Shown here piece after piece: positions 23,733-32,100 of a stretch of 64,000 bases of DNA. Source of the DNA: Streptomyces hiroshimensis (GTDB lineage: Bacteria > Actinomycetota > Actinomycetes > Streptomycetales > Streptomycetaceae); NCBI RefSeq assembly GCF_014650335.1, contig NZ_BMUT01000013.1, forward strand, positions 67,507 through 131,506, read 5' to 3'. Both the position numbers and the translations under genes were made by a program. The stretch's first letter is position 1; every line of letters starts with the position of its first letter. The notes under the pieces are model-generated. The model searched no databases and had not been told where the DNA came from. It was given only the letters and a program-made list of their open reading frames with translations.

Positions 23733-25876
23733 ACGCTCTCCTGAGGCTCGGACAGCAGCAGCCTGGGCGCTGCACGGTCTGCGTCCGCCCAGGCGAGGAC
23801 CGGGTGCCCGGGGAATTCGAAGGGCTGCTGCAGGGCTTTGGCGCGGTAGGACCGTACGCCTTCGGGCAGCTCGCGGGTGGCCACCCCCGCCATGCGGTCG
23901 ACCGCGTGCTGTTCCTGCGCCGGGCCCCGGTCCCAGACGACCACGGGCACGCCGAGGGCCAGGCAGAGCTGTACGATCCCGTCGCGCAGCCCGGGCGGGA
24001 CGTCCACCGTGACCCGGACGGCGTCCAGCCGGTCCATCAGCGTCCCGTAGACCATCCGCTGGCCCAGGGCCGGGTCGGTGAACCGCAGGGCGGCGCCGGA
24101 GTCCAGCTGTCTCCACCGGCGGCGCCAGTCGGGGACGAAGCGCTCGTTGCGGCGCAGCAGATCCGGGCAGTTGACCACCAGCGGGAACTCGGCGCCCAGC
24201 ACGCCGGGGACCAGGTCGTCCGGCCCCTGGCTCTCCCACTCGTCGATCGGGAGGTTCAGCCCGGCACGGTCGACGAGCGCTTCCACCAGGGGGCGGCGGT
24301 CGGGCGAGCCCCGGTAGGCCGACTCCAGGACGCTCAGCAGCTCCCGCGCCGCCTCCGACCGGCTGTACGTGATGCTGCCGTCGCCCGGCAGCCGGCGCAG
24401 TCCCGAGCCCTCGTCGCACCACACACGCAGCCGGTAGCGGTCCCCGGGCCCGCCGGTGATCTCGACGAGCACCCGCGGCGGGGCGGTGCGCTCCGCCAGG
24501 GCCCCCGCCCAGTCGTCGGCGTCCGAGCGTCGCTCCCGGAGCGCGGAGCGGGGGATGCCGAGCCGCTCGGCGACGCCGTCGCACCACAGCCGCAGCCCCG
24601 CCCGCTGGGCGGACGGGCAGAGCACGGCGAGGTACTCCATGACCCGCAGCAGCCCCGGAACCCGCAAGCCCTCTTCCTCTGCCCGGCTGTCGCCCAGCAG
24701 GCACTCCAGATGGTCGAGGATCCCCTCGGCACCCTCGTCGCCGGGGAACGCGGCGGCGAGCGGCAGCGCCGCCCGCACGGCCTCCGGCAGCCGCGCCAGG
24801 GCCGGGTCGGGAAGGGAGTTGAGGAGCCTGCGCAGTTTGCGGTGCTCCAGCGGCGAGAGCAGCCGCGGCGTCCGGGACAGCTGGCCGGCGGCCAGCAGCC
24901 GGGCCACGGACAAGGGGTCGTGACTGAAGATCTCGGTCATCGCGGCCAGCGCCCGCGGCTCCGTCACGAGCAGTTGGGCGAACTCCTCCGAGGTGGGCGC
25001 CGAGCCGTCGTCGCGGTGACCGAGCCCGCAGCGGTCCGCCACGGCCCGCCCGTGGTCCGCCCGGAGCGTGGACAAGGGCATCAGGGTCTCGACGAGGTCG
25101 GTGAGGACCGGCAGCGCCGGGTCGTCCAGGTCCGGTTCGTGCCCGTCGAGGAGCCGTCCGGCACCGGCGGCCCGCAGCTCGCTCTCGATCCGCTGCCAGG
25201 GGATGCCCCAGCTGCGGCGGGCGACCTGCTGGGTGCTGAACGGCAGGGGCAGACCCGTTGCACGGTCATGGGGCGGCATGATGTGGGCGGCGACGATCCC
25301 GACCACGGCCTGGTGTGCGGCCGACCAGAGCGGCCCTCCGCTGTAGGCCGGCCCGATGGGCATCCCGGTGCACGCACCGTCCACGTACCCGATGGTGCCG
25401 TCGCAGGCCATCACCTCGACGTCGGCGAAGGAGCTGCGCAGCCCCGTGCCGTGCCAGGCGCGCAGTGTCTGCCCCTCCTTCATCGGCTGCCGGTGCGGCG
25501 GGGCGACGCCGTCGGCCCGGGGCTCGTCGAGCTGGAGCACGGCGAGGTCGCCGAGCCACTCCTGGTCACGCCCCGCGCGCACTGCCGGTGTGCCGTCGAG
25601 CGGACGCGGAGGAATCCAGTGCCGTACGCGGGCCTCGTGCCTGCGGGTGCCCCTGGAGCCGTGGAAGGACACCTGGACGGGTTCGCGGCCCGGGGCGCGC
25701 GTCTCGAAGGGGTCCCGGCCCAGGGCGTCGTTGACGACATGGGCACAGGTGAGCAGCTGATCGGGGGCCAGCAGGACGCCGGCGCCGGCGGACAGGCCGT
25801 CCCGGCCGCGGGTCACCGAGGCGACGATGTGGCGCGGATCCATGGTCTCCGGGGCCATGGTGCGGAACCAGCCCAT
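23729..25876 (-). CDS. Trypsin-VMAP protein (protease effector of conflict system)
   Basis: 715 residues. The N-terminal trypsin-like serine protease has an apparently intact triad: His46 in LTCAHVV, Asp110 in LGDLAVLQL and Ser179 in AYSGGPLW. A helical effector-associated region follows (about 255-330), then a VMAP middle and C-terminal region (about 340-715) with VLVEITGGPGDRYRLRVWC and VPVVVWDRGP. No signal peptide, so the protease acts inside the cell. This architecture is that of vWA-MoxR-associated proteins described in NTP-dependent biological conflict systems. ATG 25876 lies three bases after the upstream stop. Likely latent until triggered by its partners. Confidence 0.8.
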   Translation of the reverse strand: MGWFRTMAPETMDPRHIVASVTRGRDGLSAGAGVLLAPDQLLTCAHVVNDALGRDPFETRAPGREPVQVSFHGSRGTRRHEARVRHWIPPRPLDGTPAVRAGRDQEWLGDLAVLQLDEPRADGVAPPHRQPMKEGQTLRAWHGTGLRSSFADVEVMACDGTIGYVDGACTGMPIGPAYSGGPLWSAAHQAVVGIVAAHIMPPHDRATGLPLPFSTQQVARRSWGIPWQRIESELRAAGAGRLLDGHEPDLDDPALPVLTDLVETLMPLSTLRADHGRAVADRCGLGHRDDGSAPTSEEFAQLLVTEPRALAAMTEIFSHDPLSVARLLAAGQLSRTPRLLSPLEHRKLRRLLNSLPDPALARLPEAVRAALPLAAAFPGDEGAEGILDHLECLLGDSRAEEEGLRVPGLLRVMEYLAVLCPSAQRAGLRLWCDGVAERLGIPRSALRERRSDADDWAGALAERTAPPRVLVEITGGPGDRYRLRVWCDEGSGLRRLPGDGSITYSRSEAARELLSVLESAYRGSPDRRPLVEALVDRAGLNLPIDEWESQGPDDLVPGVLGAEFPLVVNCPDLLRRNERFVPDWRRRWRQLDSGAALRFTDPALGQRMVYGTLMDRLDAVRVTVDVPPGLRDGIVQLCLALGVPVVVWDRGPAQEQHAVDRMAGVATRELPEGVRSYRAKALQQPFEFPGHPVLAWADADRAAPRLLLSEPQESV

Positions 25877-25879
25877 GTA

Positions 25880-26296
25880 TCACTCCGTACGGGGTTGCGG
25901 CTTCCACATCGCCGAAACGGTCAGGTGTGCCTGGCCGCTGCTGCCGACGATGCCGAGCTTGAGGTCCTGGCCGACCTGGATACCGAAGGTCACGTTCACC
26001 TCTGCAGGCGGCGGCTCCGATGCCGTGACGGCGTCGTGCACCTCCTGCAGGAGGACGCCGAGCGGCTGGAGCGTTTTGCGCAGGGTGTCGACCGCGAACG
26101 CGGCTGCGGCGCCCCGGCCGTCGCCCCGGGCCACCGGCACACTCCGGCCCATGCCCTCGGGCAGGTCCTCGGGCAGGTCCTCGCCGGGAGAGGGCGCCGG
26201 ACCGGGCCCGGGTCCGCAGGACTCCGCCTCCGCCGGGAAAAGCGCGAAACGCACCGACGTGCCGTCGGCGAGGCGGAGTTCGGTGAAGTTCGGCAT
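25880..26296 (-). CDS. Trypco1 (CU044_2847-like) trypsin-co-occurring protein
   Basis: 138 residues. It opens with a beta-hairpin (FTELRLADGTSVRFAL), has a variable Pro/Gly-rich insert, a helix (FAVDTLRKTLQPLGVLL) and ends in two strands (VNVTFGIQVGQDLKLGIV, then AHLTVSAMW). This layout is that of the trypsin-co-occurring domain 1 family, usually encoded beside trypsin-VMAP genes, as here. First gene of the four-gene operon. Its role in known systems is unproven; a regulator or substrate-presenting partner of the protease is the usual suggestion. Confidence 0.7.
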   Translation of the reverse strand: MPNFTELRLADGTSVRFALFPAEAESCGPGPGPAPSPGEDLPEDLPEGMGRSVPVARGDGRGAAAAFAVDTLRKTLQPLGVLLQEVHDAVTASEPPPAEVNVTFGIQVGQDLKLGIVGSSGQAHLTVSAMWKPQPRTE

Positions 26297-26546
26297 CCTG
26301 ACATTGTGCTGGCCAAGGCCTCACCGCGGATGCGGTTCCGTCGAACTCCCTTACCGGGTGCGGAAGTAATCAGGGATGTCGGCGGCATCGCCACTTATGC
26401 GCCTCTCCTCCCTGTCCTCCCTACCATGTCAGGGTCGCTGCGACTGCCGTTCATCGGCAGTGACGCCCTTCTCACACTCCGTGCCGGGCGGGCTGACTTT
26501 CGTCCCGGCCTCCGGTGTCCTTGCCCCTCGACAGGCACGAGCGACC

Positions 26547-27170
26547 ATGACGATGGGATGGGATGGGATGGGCGTGTACAGACCATTGACGTACCTCAGA
26601 GCCAAGGCGGCAGCGGCCCGCGGCCGGGTTGCCGCCGCCGTGGGAGCAATCGCACTGATCACGACTGCGCTCACCGGCACCGCGGCCGGTACGGCCACCG
26701 CCGCGACGACCGGTGACTGGCGGCCGTCGGGCAAGTGGTCCTGCTCCGGCGCTCCCGTGCCGGACGGCTGGGTCATCACCGGCTACGACCGCTCCGGCTG
26801 CAACGGCATCGGTTCCTGGTATCAGCAGCCGGTGAAGGACGGCATCTGGACCTGTTCCGGCTCGCCGATCGTGGCCGGTTACGTCATCACCAACTACGAC
26901 CGCAACGGCTGCACCGGCATCGGGGCCTGGTACCACCAGCTGGCCCGCGACGGCCGCTGGACCTGCGCCGGCTCCCCCATCCCGCCCGGCTACGTCACGA
27001 CCAACTACGTGCGTACCGGCTGCAACGGCATAGGCGCGTGGTACCACCAGCTCGTCCGCAACGGCATCTGGACCTGCCCCGGCTCCCCCATCCCGCCGGG
27101 ATACCGCAGCACCACGTACATGGCCAACGGCTGCGGCGGTATCGGCGCCTGGTACACCGTGCGCGCCTGA
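26547..27170 (+). CDS. Secreted protein with four Gly-Trp-Cys tandem repeats
   Basis: 207 residues from ATG 26547. A signal peptide (RAKAAAARGRVAAAVGAIAL core, cleavage probably after GTATA) precedes four repeats of about 36 residues. Each follows W-x-C-x-G-x-P, a GY or GW step, a T/N-Y step, then GCxGIGxWY. Two cysteines per repeat suggest four disulfides. No enzyme motif; an extracellular binding or surface protein is likely. The start is ambiguous: in-frame ATGs at 26547, 26553 and 26568 fall in or beside a GATGG repeat and GTG 26574 follows it. Divergent from the conflict operon by about 250 bases, so they may share a control region. Confidence 0.7.
   Translation: MTMGWDGMGVYRPLTYLRAKAAAARGRVAAAVGAIALITTALTGTAAGTATAATTGDWRPSGKWSCSGAPVPDGWVITGYDRSGCNGIGSWYQQPVKDGIWTCSGSPIVAGYVITNYDRNGCTGIGAWYHQLARDGRWTCAGSPIPPGYVTTNYVRTGCNGIGAWYHQLVRNGIWTCPGSPIPPGYRSTTYMANGCGGIGAWYTVRA
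26552..26571. repeat. GATGG x4 simple sequence repeat at a start codon
   Basis: Four perfect copies of GATGG. Each copy contains ATG, so start codons fall in all three frames. Gain or loss of a unit would change which ATG is in frame with the secreted repeat protein, while GTG 26574 would remain. Could allow phase variation or may be chance. Confidence 0.55.
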
Positions 27171-27219
27171 CCAGTCCAGCCTCCGCGGGCGCGGGCGCCG
27201 GCTCCCACGGCTTCACGCT

Positions 27220-27870
27220 TCACCTTGCGGTGAACCTGCCGGCCGGCTCGCCTCGGAGCCGGCCGGCCGGAAGCCTACGGCCGAAGGTGACCAGGAGGAG
27301 GTCCTGCGCTGTGCCGTAGAGAGGTGAGCCGGATCCGTAGGACCAGTCCAGGTCTTCGGCACACAGCCGTACTCCGCTGATGTCGGCGCCGAAGAACTTC
27401 AGGCCGCTGGGCCGGACGGCGTCGAGCAGAATGCGCAGCCGGTCCTCGGGGACGCGCCGGTCGAGCCCGAGGGCGACGGTGACGTCCAGCCCGTGCACCA
27501 CATCGTGGCCGAGTGCCGACGTATACCCGCCGACCGGTGGCGTCCAGGGGTGGTGGGCGTTGTCCCGCAGGAAGGCGGCGAGTTCGGTGGTGGTCCGGGC
27601 GGCCACGTCCCTGCGTGCGACGCGGTCGGTCATGCGGTGCAGGTTCCCGCGCGCCTTCACCAGTTCGCCGATCGTCGCGGGCAGGGAGAGCCGGAACCCC
27701 ATCGACATGTGGGCCACGACCTCACGAACGCGCCATCCGGCGCAGAGGCTCGGCTCGTCCCACTGTCCGGCCTTCAGCTCGTCGAACAGGTCGGCCAGCT
27801 CTTCACGTTCTGCTGCGATCGCGGCCCTGACCTCGGTCGTCCTGCCCTTGTGGTCCGTCGCGTTCTTCAT
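27220..27870 (-). CDS. DinB/mycothiol-dependent maleylpyruvate isomerase-like protein
   Basis: 216 residues from ATG 27870. The N-terminal four-helix DinB/MDMPI bundle has AGWRVREVVAHMSMG (metal His) and later HDVVHGLDV (second metal His), with the C-terminal MDMPI-type region after it. Family proteins bind zinc and often use mycothiol, the actinobacterial thiol, in isomerase or transferase reactions. The annotation 'maleylpyruvate isomerase' is generic: no gentisate pathway genes are nearby. Divergently transcribed from the LysR regulator across a 71-base gap, so it is a likely target of that regulator. Confidence 0.8.
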   Translation of the reverse strand: MKNATDHKGRTTEVRAAIAAEREELADLFDELKAGQWDEPSLCAGWRVREVVAHMSMGFRLSLPATIGELVKARGNLHRMTDRVARRDVAARTTTELAAFLRDNAHHPWTPPVGGYTSALGHDVVHGLDVTVALGLDRRVPEDRLRILLDAVRPSGLKFFGADISGVRLCAEDLDWSYGSGSPLYGTAQDLLLVTFGRRLPAGRLRGEPAGRFTAR

Positions 27871-27899
27871 GTGATCAAGCGTGCGGCCGGCCTGCACAT

Positions 27900-27914
27900 A
27901 CGTCCAATAGACGT
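27900..27914. promoter_or_regulatory. Candidate LysR box in divergent promoter
   Basis: ACGTC-CAATA-GACGT is a perfect dyad with 5-bp arms in the 71-base gap between the DinB/MDMPI-like gene and the LysR gene, the classic position and size for a LysR recognition site. Binding is inferred. Confidence 0.5.
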
Positions 27915-27941
27915 TTGTGCTGCTCTTTAGAATGACCGCTT

Positions 27942-28898
27942 ATGGAACTCCGGCAGTTGCGCTATTTCGTCGCCGTCGTCGAGGAGGGCGGTTTCACTCG
28001 CGCCGCGACCCGGCTGCATCTGGCCCAGCCGGGCCTGAGCGCCCAGGTCCGCCGGCTGGAGAAGGAGCTGGGGCAGCCCCTGCTCGACCGCTCCGGCCGG
28101 TCGGTGACCCTTACCGAGGCGGGCCGGGCCGTTCTGCCGCACGCGCGCGCCGCGCTGGCCGCGGCGGACGCCGTGCGACAGACGGTGGACGAGTACGCAG
28201 GGCTGCTGCGCGGCCGGGTCACGCTCGGAGTGGTCTCCGGCGCCACCAGCCACGCCTTCGATGTCGCTTCGCTCCTCGCGGACTTCCACGACGCGCATCC
28301 CGCCGTGGAGATCGCCCTCACCGAGGACACCTCGGAGCGGATGCAGGCCGCACTGCTCGCCGGTGAGCTCGACATCGCCCTCCTCGGGCCGACGGAGGAG
28401 ACGCCGCCACCAGGCGTGTCCTTCCGGATGGTGATCGACACCCCGCTGGCCGCCGCCGTCGCGTCCGGCGACCCGCTCCTCGCCCCCGGCGGTACGCGCC
28501 CCGCCCCCGCCCCCGCCGACCGCACGAGCGTCCACCTGGCCGATCTGCGTGACCGGCCGCTGATCTGCCTGCCGCGCGGCACCGGGGTGCGCGCGGCGCT
28601 CGAACGCGCTTGCGCGCAGGCCGGGTTCCGGCCGCGTGTCGCCTTCGAGGCAGCGGCCCCCCACGTGCTCGCGCAGCTCGCCGCCCGGGGCCTGGGCATT
28701 GCCGTCCTGCCGGCCGGCGAGGACGGACCGGCCCCCGACGGGCACCTGCGCATGCTGCAGATCGTCCGGCCCGGGATACGCGGCCGCATCGCCCTCGCCT
28801 GGCGGTCCACCGGACCCGTGAGCCCCGCGGCCCGCGCACTCCTCGACCGCCTGCGCGAGGCCCTGCCCGAGGTGGCCGTAGAGCCACCGGGCCCATAG
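27942..28898 (+). CDS. LysR-family transcriptional regulator
   Basis: 318 residues. The N-terminal winged helix begins MELRQLRYFVAVVEEGGFT and contains ATRLHLAQPGLSAQVRRLE. The C-terminal periplasmic-binding-like effector domain (about 90-300) has TLGVVSGAT and GLGIAVLPAGE. Typical length. Likely autoregulatory and controlling the divergent DinB/MDMPI-like gene through the dyad at 27900-27914. Effector unknown. Confidence 0.92.
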   Translation: MELRQLRYFVAVVEEGGFTRAATRLHLAQPGLSAQVRRLEKELGQPLLDRSGRSVTLTEAGRAVLPHARAALAAADAVRQTVDEYAGLLRGRVTLGVVSGATSHAFDVASLLADFHDAHPAVEIALTEDTSERMQAALLAGELDIALLGPTEETPPPGVSFRMVIDTPLAAAVASGDPLLAPGGTRPAPAPADRTSVHLADLRDRPLICLPRGTGVRAALERACAQAGFRPRVAFEAAAPHVLAQLAARGLGIAVLPAGEDGPAPDGHLRMLQIVRPGIRGRIALAWRSTGPVSPAARALLDRLREALPEVAVEPPGP

Positions 28899-29023
28899 GC
28901 CCAAGGACCAAGGCCCAAGGCCCGGTCGGCGCGTTCCCCGCCGGACGGGTGCCGTCCGGGACGCCGGACATGGCCGGAAACGTCGAGGAGTACGTCACAG
29001 ACCTGTATGTTCCCGCGACGAGC

Positions 29024-29067
29024 GCGGTTCCGGCGGTCCCGGCCGAGGACGGCACCGCCGGAACCGC
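29024..29067. terminator. 14-bp inverted repeat between LysR and nSTAND genes
   Basis: GCGGTTCCGGCGGT (29024-29037) is exactly complementary to 29054-29067, with a 16-base loop. It lies 126 bases after the LysR stop and 63 before the nSTAND start, so it may terminate LysR transcription or act in the leader of the next gene. Confidence 0.5.
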
Positions 29068-29129
29068 CCGACCGGGCCTGAGACCGCAAGCCCGTTCAGG
29101 GCCGGACAGCCATAGGAGGGCTCCGGACA

Positions 29130-32100
29130 GTGGAAGGCGGAACCCACGCCCCCGGCGGCCGGCCCGCCGGGGCACGGCCACCGGGGCCGCAACACGCGGG
29201 TGAGCAGTTGCGCCGCTTACGCCTCGAACGCGGCGTCTCCCTGGTCAAGCTGGCCCGGCTCGCGTTCTACAGCAAGGGCTACCTGAGCAAGGTCGAGAAC
29301 GGCGAGAAGCCGCTGACGCTGGAACTGGCCCGCGCTTGTGATCACGCACTGGAGACCGGCGGAGCGCTCGAGCTCCTCGTCCCGGTTCCGGCCGGAGACA
29401 AGGGCGGCTCCCGGCCGGAGGACCACGGCGTGTGCCCGTACCGGGGGTTGTCCCCGTTCGGAGCGGAGGACGCCCGGTGGTTCTTCGGACGCGACGCGGA
29501 GACCGCCGGCGTCGTCGCCCAGCTGACGGAGCGGCTCACCCTGCCCGGCCCCCTGCTGGTCATGGCCCCTTCCGGGGCAGGGAAGTCTTCCCTGCTGCGG
29601 GCAGGAATGCTGCCTGCCCTTGCCCGTGGAGCACTGCCGGTCGCCGGCTCACACGCCTGGCCCGCGGTGCTGCTCACCCCCGGTGAGCGTCCCGTCCGGG
29701 AGCTCCTGTCCCAGGTGACGAAGGTGACCGGAGGAGCTCACCGGCTGCTCGAAGCGGCGTTGAACGAGGGACCGGGCGCTTTCGCCGCCGCAGTACGCGA
29801 TGCGGTGGCCGGACACGGTTCCCCGGACCGGACGTCCGGTCCGGGGAGGAGCCCCGGCGACTCGGCCGCCGAGGCGGCCGCGGCCCTGGTGGTCGTCGTG
29901 GACCAGTTCGAGGAGCTCTTCACCCTCTGCCGGGACGGGCAGGAACGCGCCGTCTTCGTGGAGGCGCTGCTCGCCCTGGCCACGGGGCGAGGAGACACAG
30001 AGGGCGGAGACACAGAAGGCGGGCTGCCGACGGCTCTGGTCGTGCTCGGAGTCCGTGCGGACTTCTACGATCGGTGCCTGGCCTACCCCGGGCTGGCGGC
30101 CTCCCTGCAGCACGGCCACATCACCCTGGGCCCGATGAACGACGCCCGATTGCGCGAGGCCATCACGGCGCCTGCCCGCGAGGCCGGCCTGGAGGTGGAG
30201 GCGGGTCTGGTCGAAGTCCTGTTGCGGGACATCGGTCTCATGCCCGGCAACGCAGCGGATACCGGCGTGTCCCGGGCCGGAGCGCTTCCCCTGCTCTCCC
30301 ACGCTCTGCTCAGCACCTGGCAGCACCGGGAAAACGCCACGCTGACGGTGGCCGGCTACCGGTTGACCGGCGGCATATCCGGGGCCGTGGCCGCCACTGC
30401 CGAGCGCGCCTACACGTCACTGCCCACCGACCGGCAAGCGGTGGCCCGGCGCATCCTGCTCCAGCTCGTCCACGTCGGCGAGGACAGGGAGACCAGCCAC
30501 CGCACCCACCGTACGCATCTGCTGGAGGACCGTCCCACGCGGGAGACGACCGAAGACGTCCTCGAGGTGTTCACCCGCGCCCGCCTGCTGACCGTGGACG
30601 CCGACCACGTGGAACCGGCCCACGAGATCCTGTTGCACGCCTGGCCGCGCCTGCGGGCATGGATCGACGACGACCGGGCCGGCCTGAGGACCCGCCAGCT
30701 CCTCGCCGAGACGGCTGCGGCGTGGGAGGAGGAAAGCCGCGACAAAGGTCTGCTCTACCGCGGCACCCGCCTGGCCGCAGCCCGCGAATGGGCCGCCGAC
30801 CCCGCCCGCCGCGCCACCTTGAGCCCCGTGGCACAGGCCTTCCTCGACGCCAGCACCGACCACGAGACCGCAGAGCGAAAGAAGGAGCAGCGTCGCAGCA
30901 GGGGTATGCGCCGGCTGCTCGCCGGTCTCGTGATCCTCCTGACCCTTGCCTTGATCGCCACGGGCGTGGCCTTCTGGCAGCGGCAGGCCGCCGTCACCGC
31001 TCAGCGCGAGGCTCAGTCCCGGCAGATGGCCGCCCAGTCGAGCGCCCTGCTCGACTCCGATCCCGACCTGGCCTCGCTGCTGGCCGTTCAGGCCCACCGC
31101 ACCGGCAAGACCGACGAAGCGACCGCCAGCCTCTACGCGGCCGCCACGCTCCCCCTCCGTCACCGTCTCACCGGCCATACCGGGGCGGTGACGTCGGTGG
31201 CCTTCGATCCCGGCGGCAAGACCCTCGCCACCGGCAGTTCCGACGGCACCGCACGCATGTGGGACGTCGCTACGGGAAGAGTCCGCACGACCTTGACCGG
31301 CCACAGCGCCCCGGTGCGATCGGTCGCGTTCAGCCCCGACGGCAGAACCCTCGCCACCGGCAGCGACGACAGGACCGTGCGGCTCTGGGACGTCTCCACA
31401 GAAGAGACTCACGGCCTCCTCACCGGCCATACCCGTCCGGTGGCATCGGTGGCCTTCAGCCCTGACGGCCTCACCGTCGCCAGCATCGGCGGCGACGGAA
31501 CCGTCCGGCTGTGGGACGTCGCAAGAGGCGCGATCCACGCCACCTTCGCCCCTGGTGCCCGGGTGACCTCGCTGGCGTTCAGCCCCGACGGCAAGACCCT
31601 CGCCACCGCAGGCGAAGACCGGACGACGCGCCTCTGGGACATCACCACAGAGACGATCTCCAACACCCTGGTGGCAAAGACCGCTGCCACGGTGCAGTCG
31701 GTCGTGTTCAGCCCGGGCGGCAAGTCCCTCATCACAGCCGGTTACGACGGCACCGTCCAGCTCTGGGACGTGACGACGGGGAAAGCCCGCACCCTCCCCA
31801 TGGGTCAGCTCACCTCAGCGGAATCAGTCGCCTTCAGCCCCGACGGCCAGACCCTCGCCACGAGCAGCGTGAAATCCATACGGCTGTGGGACGTGGCCAC
31901 GGGGATGCTCCGCAACACCTTCACCGGCCACAGCGCCCCGGTGCGGTCGGTGGCGTTCAGCCCTGACGGAAAGACCCTCGCCACCGGCAGCTCGGACAGC
32001 ACCGCCCGTATCTGGGACATCACCACAGGGAAAGCCCGCAGCACCCTCACGGGGCAGAACAGTCCTGTGGAGGCAGTGGCGTTCAGCCCCGACGGTAAAA

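Noticed and set aside
23720..26716. A 998-codon plus-strand frame opposite the VMAP gene
   Set aside because: Antisense of a clear protease-VMAP gene; no motifs, and ribosome site absent.
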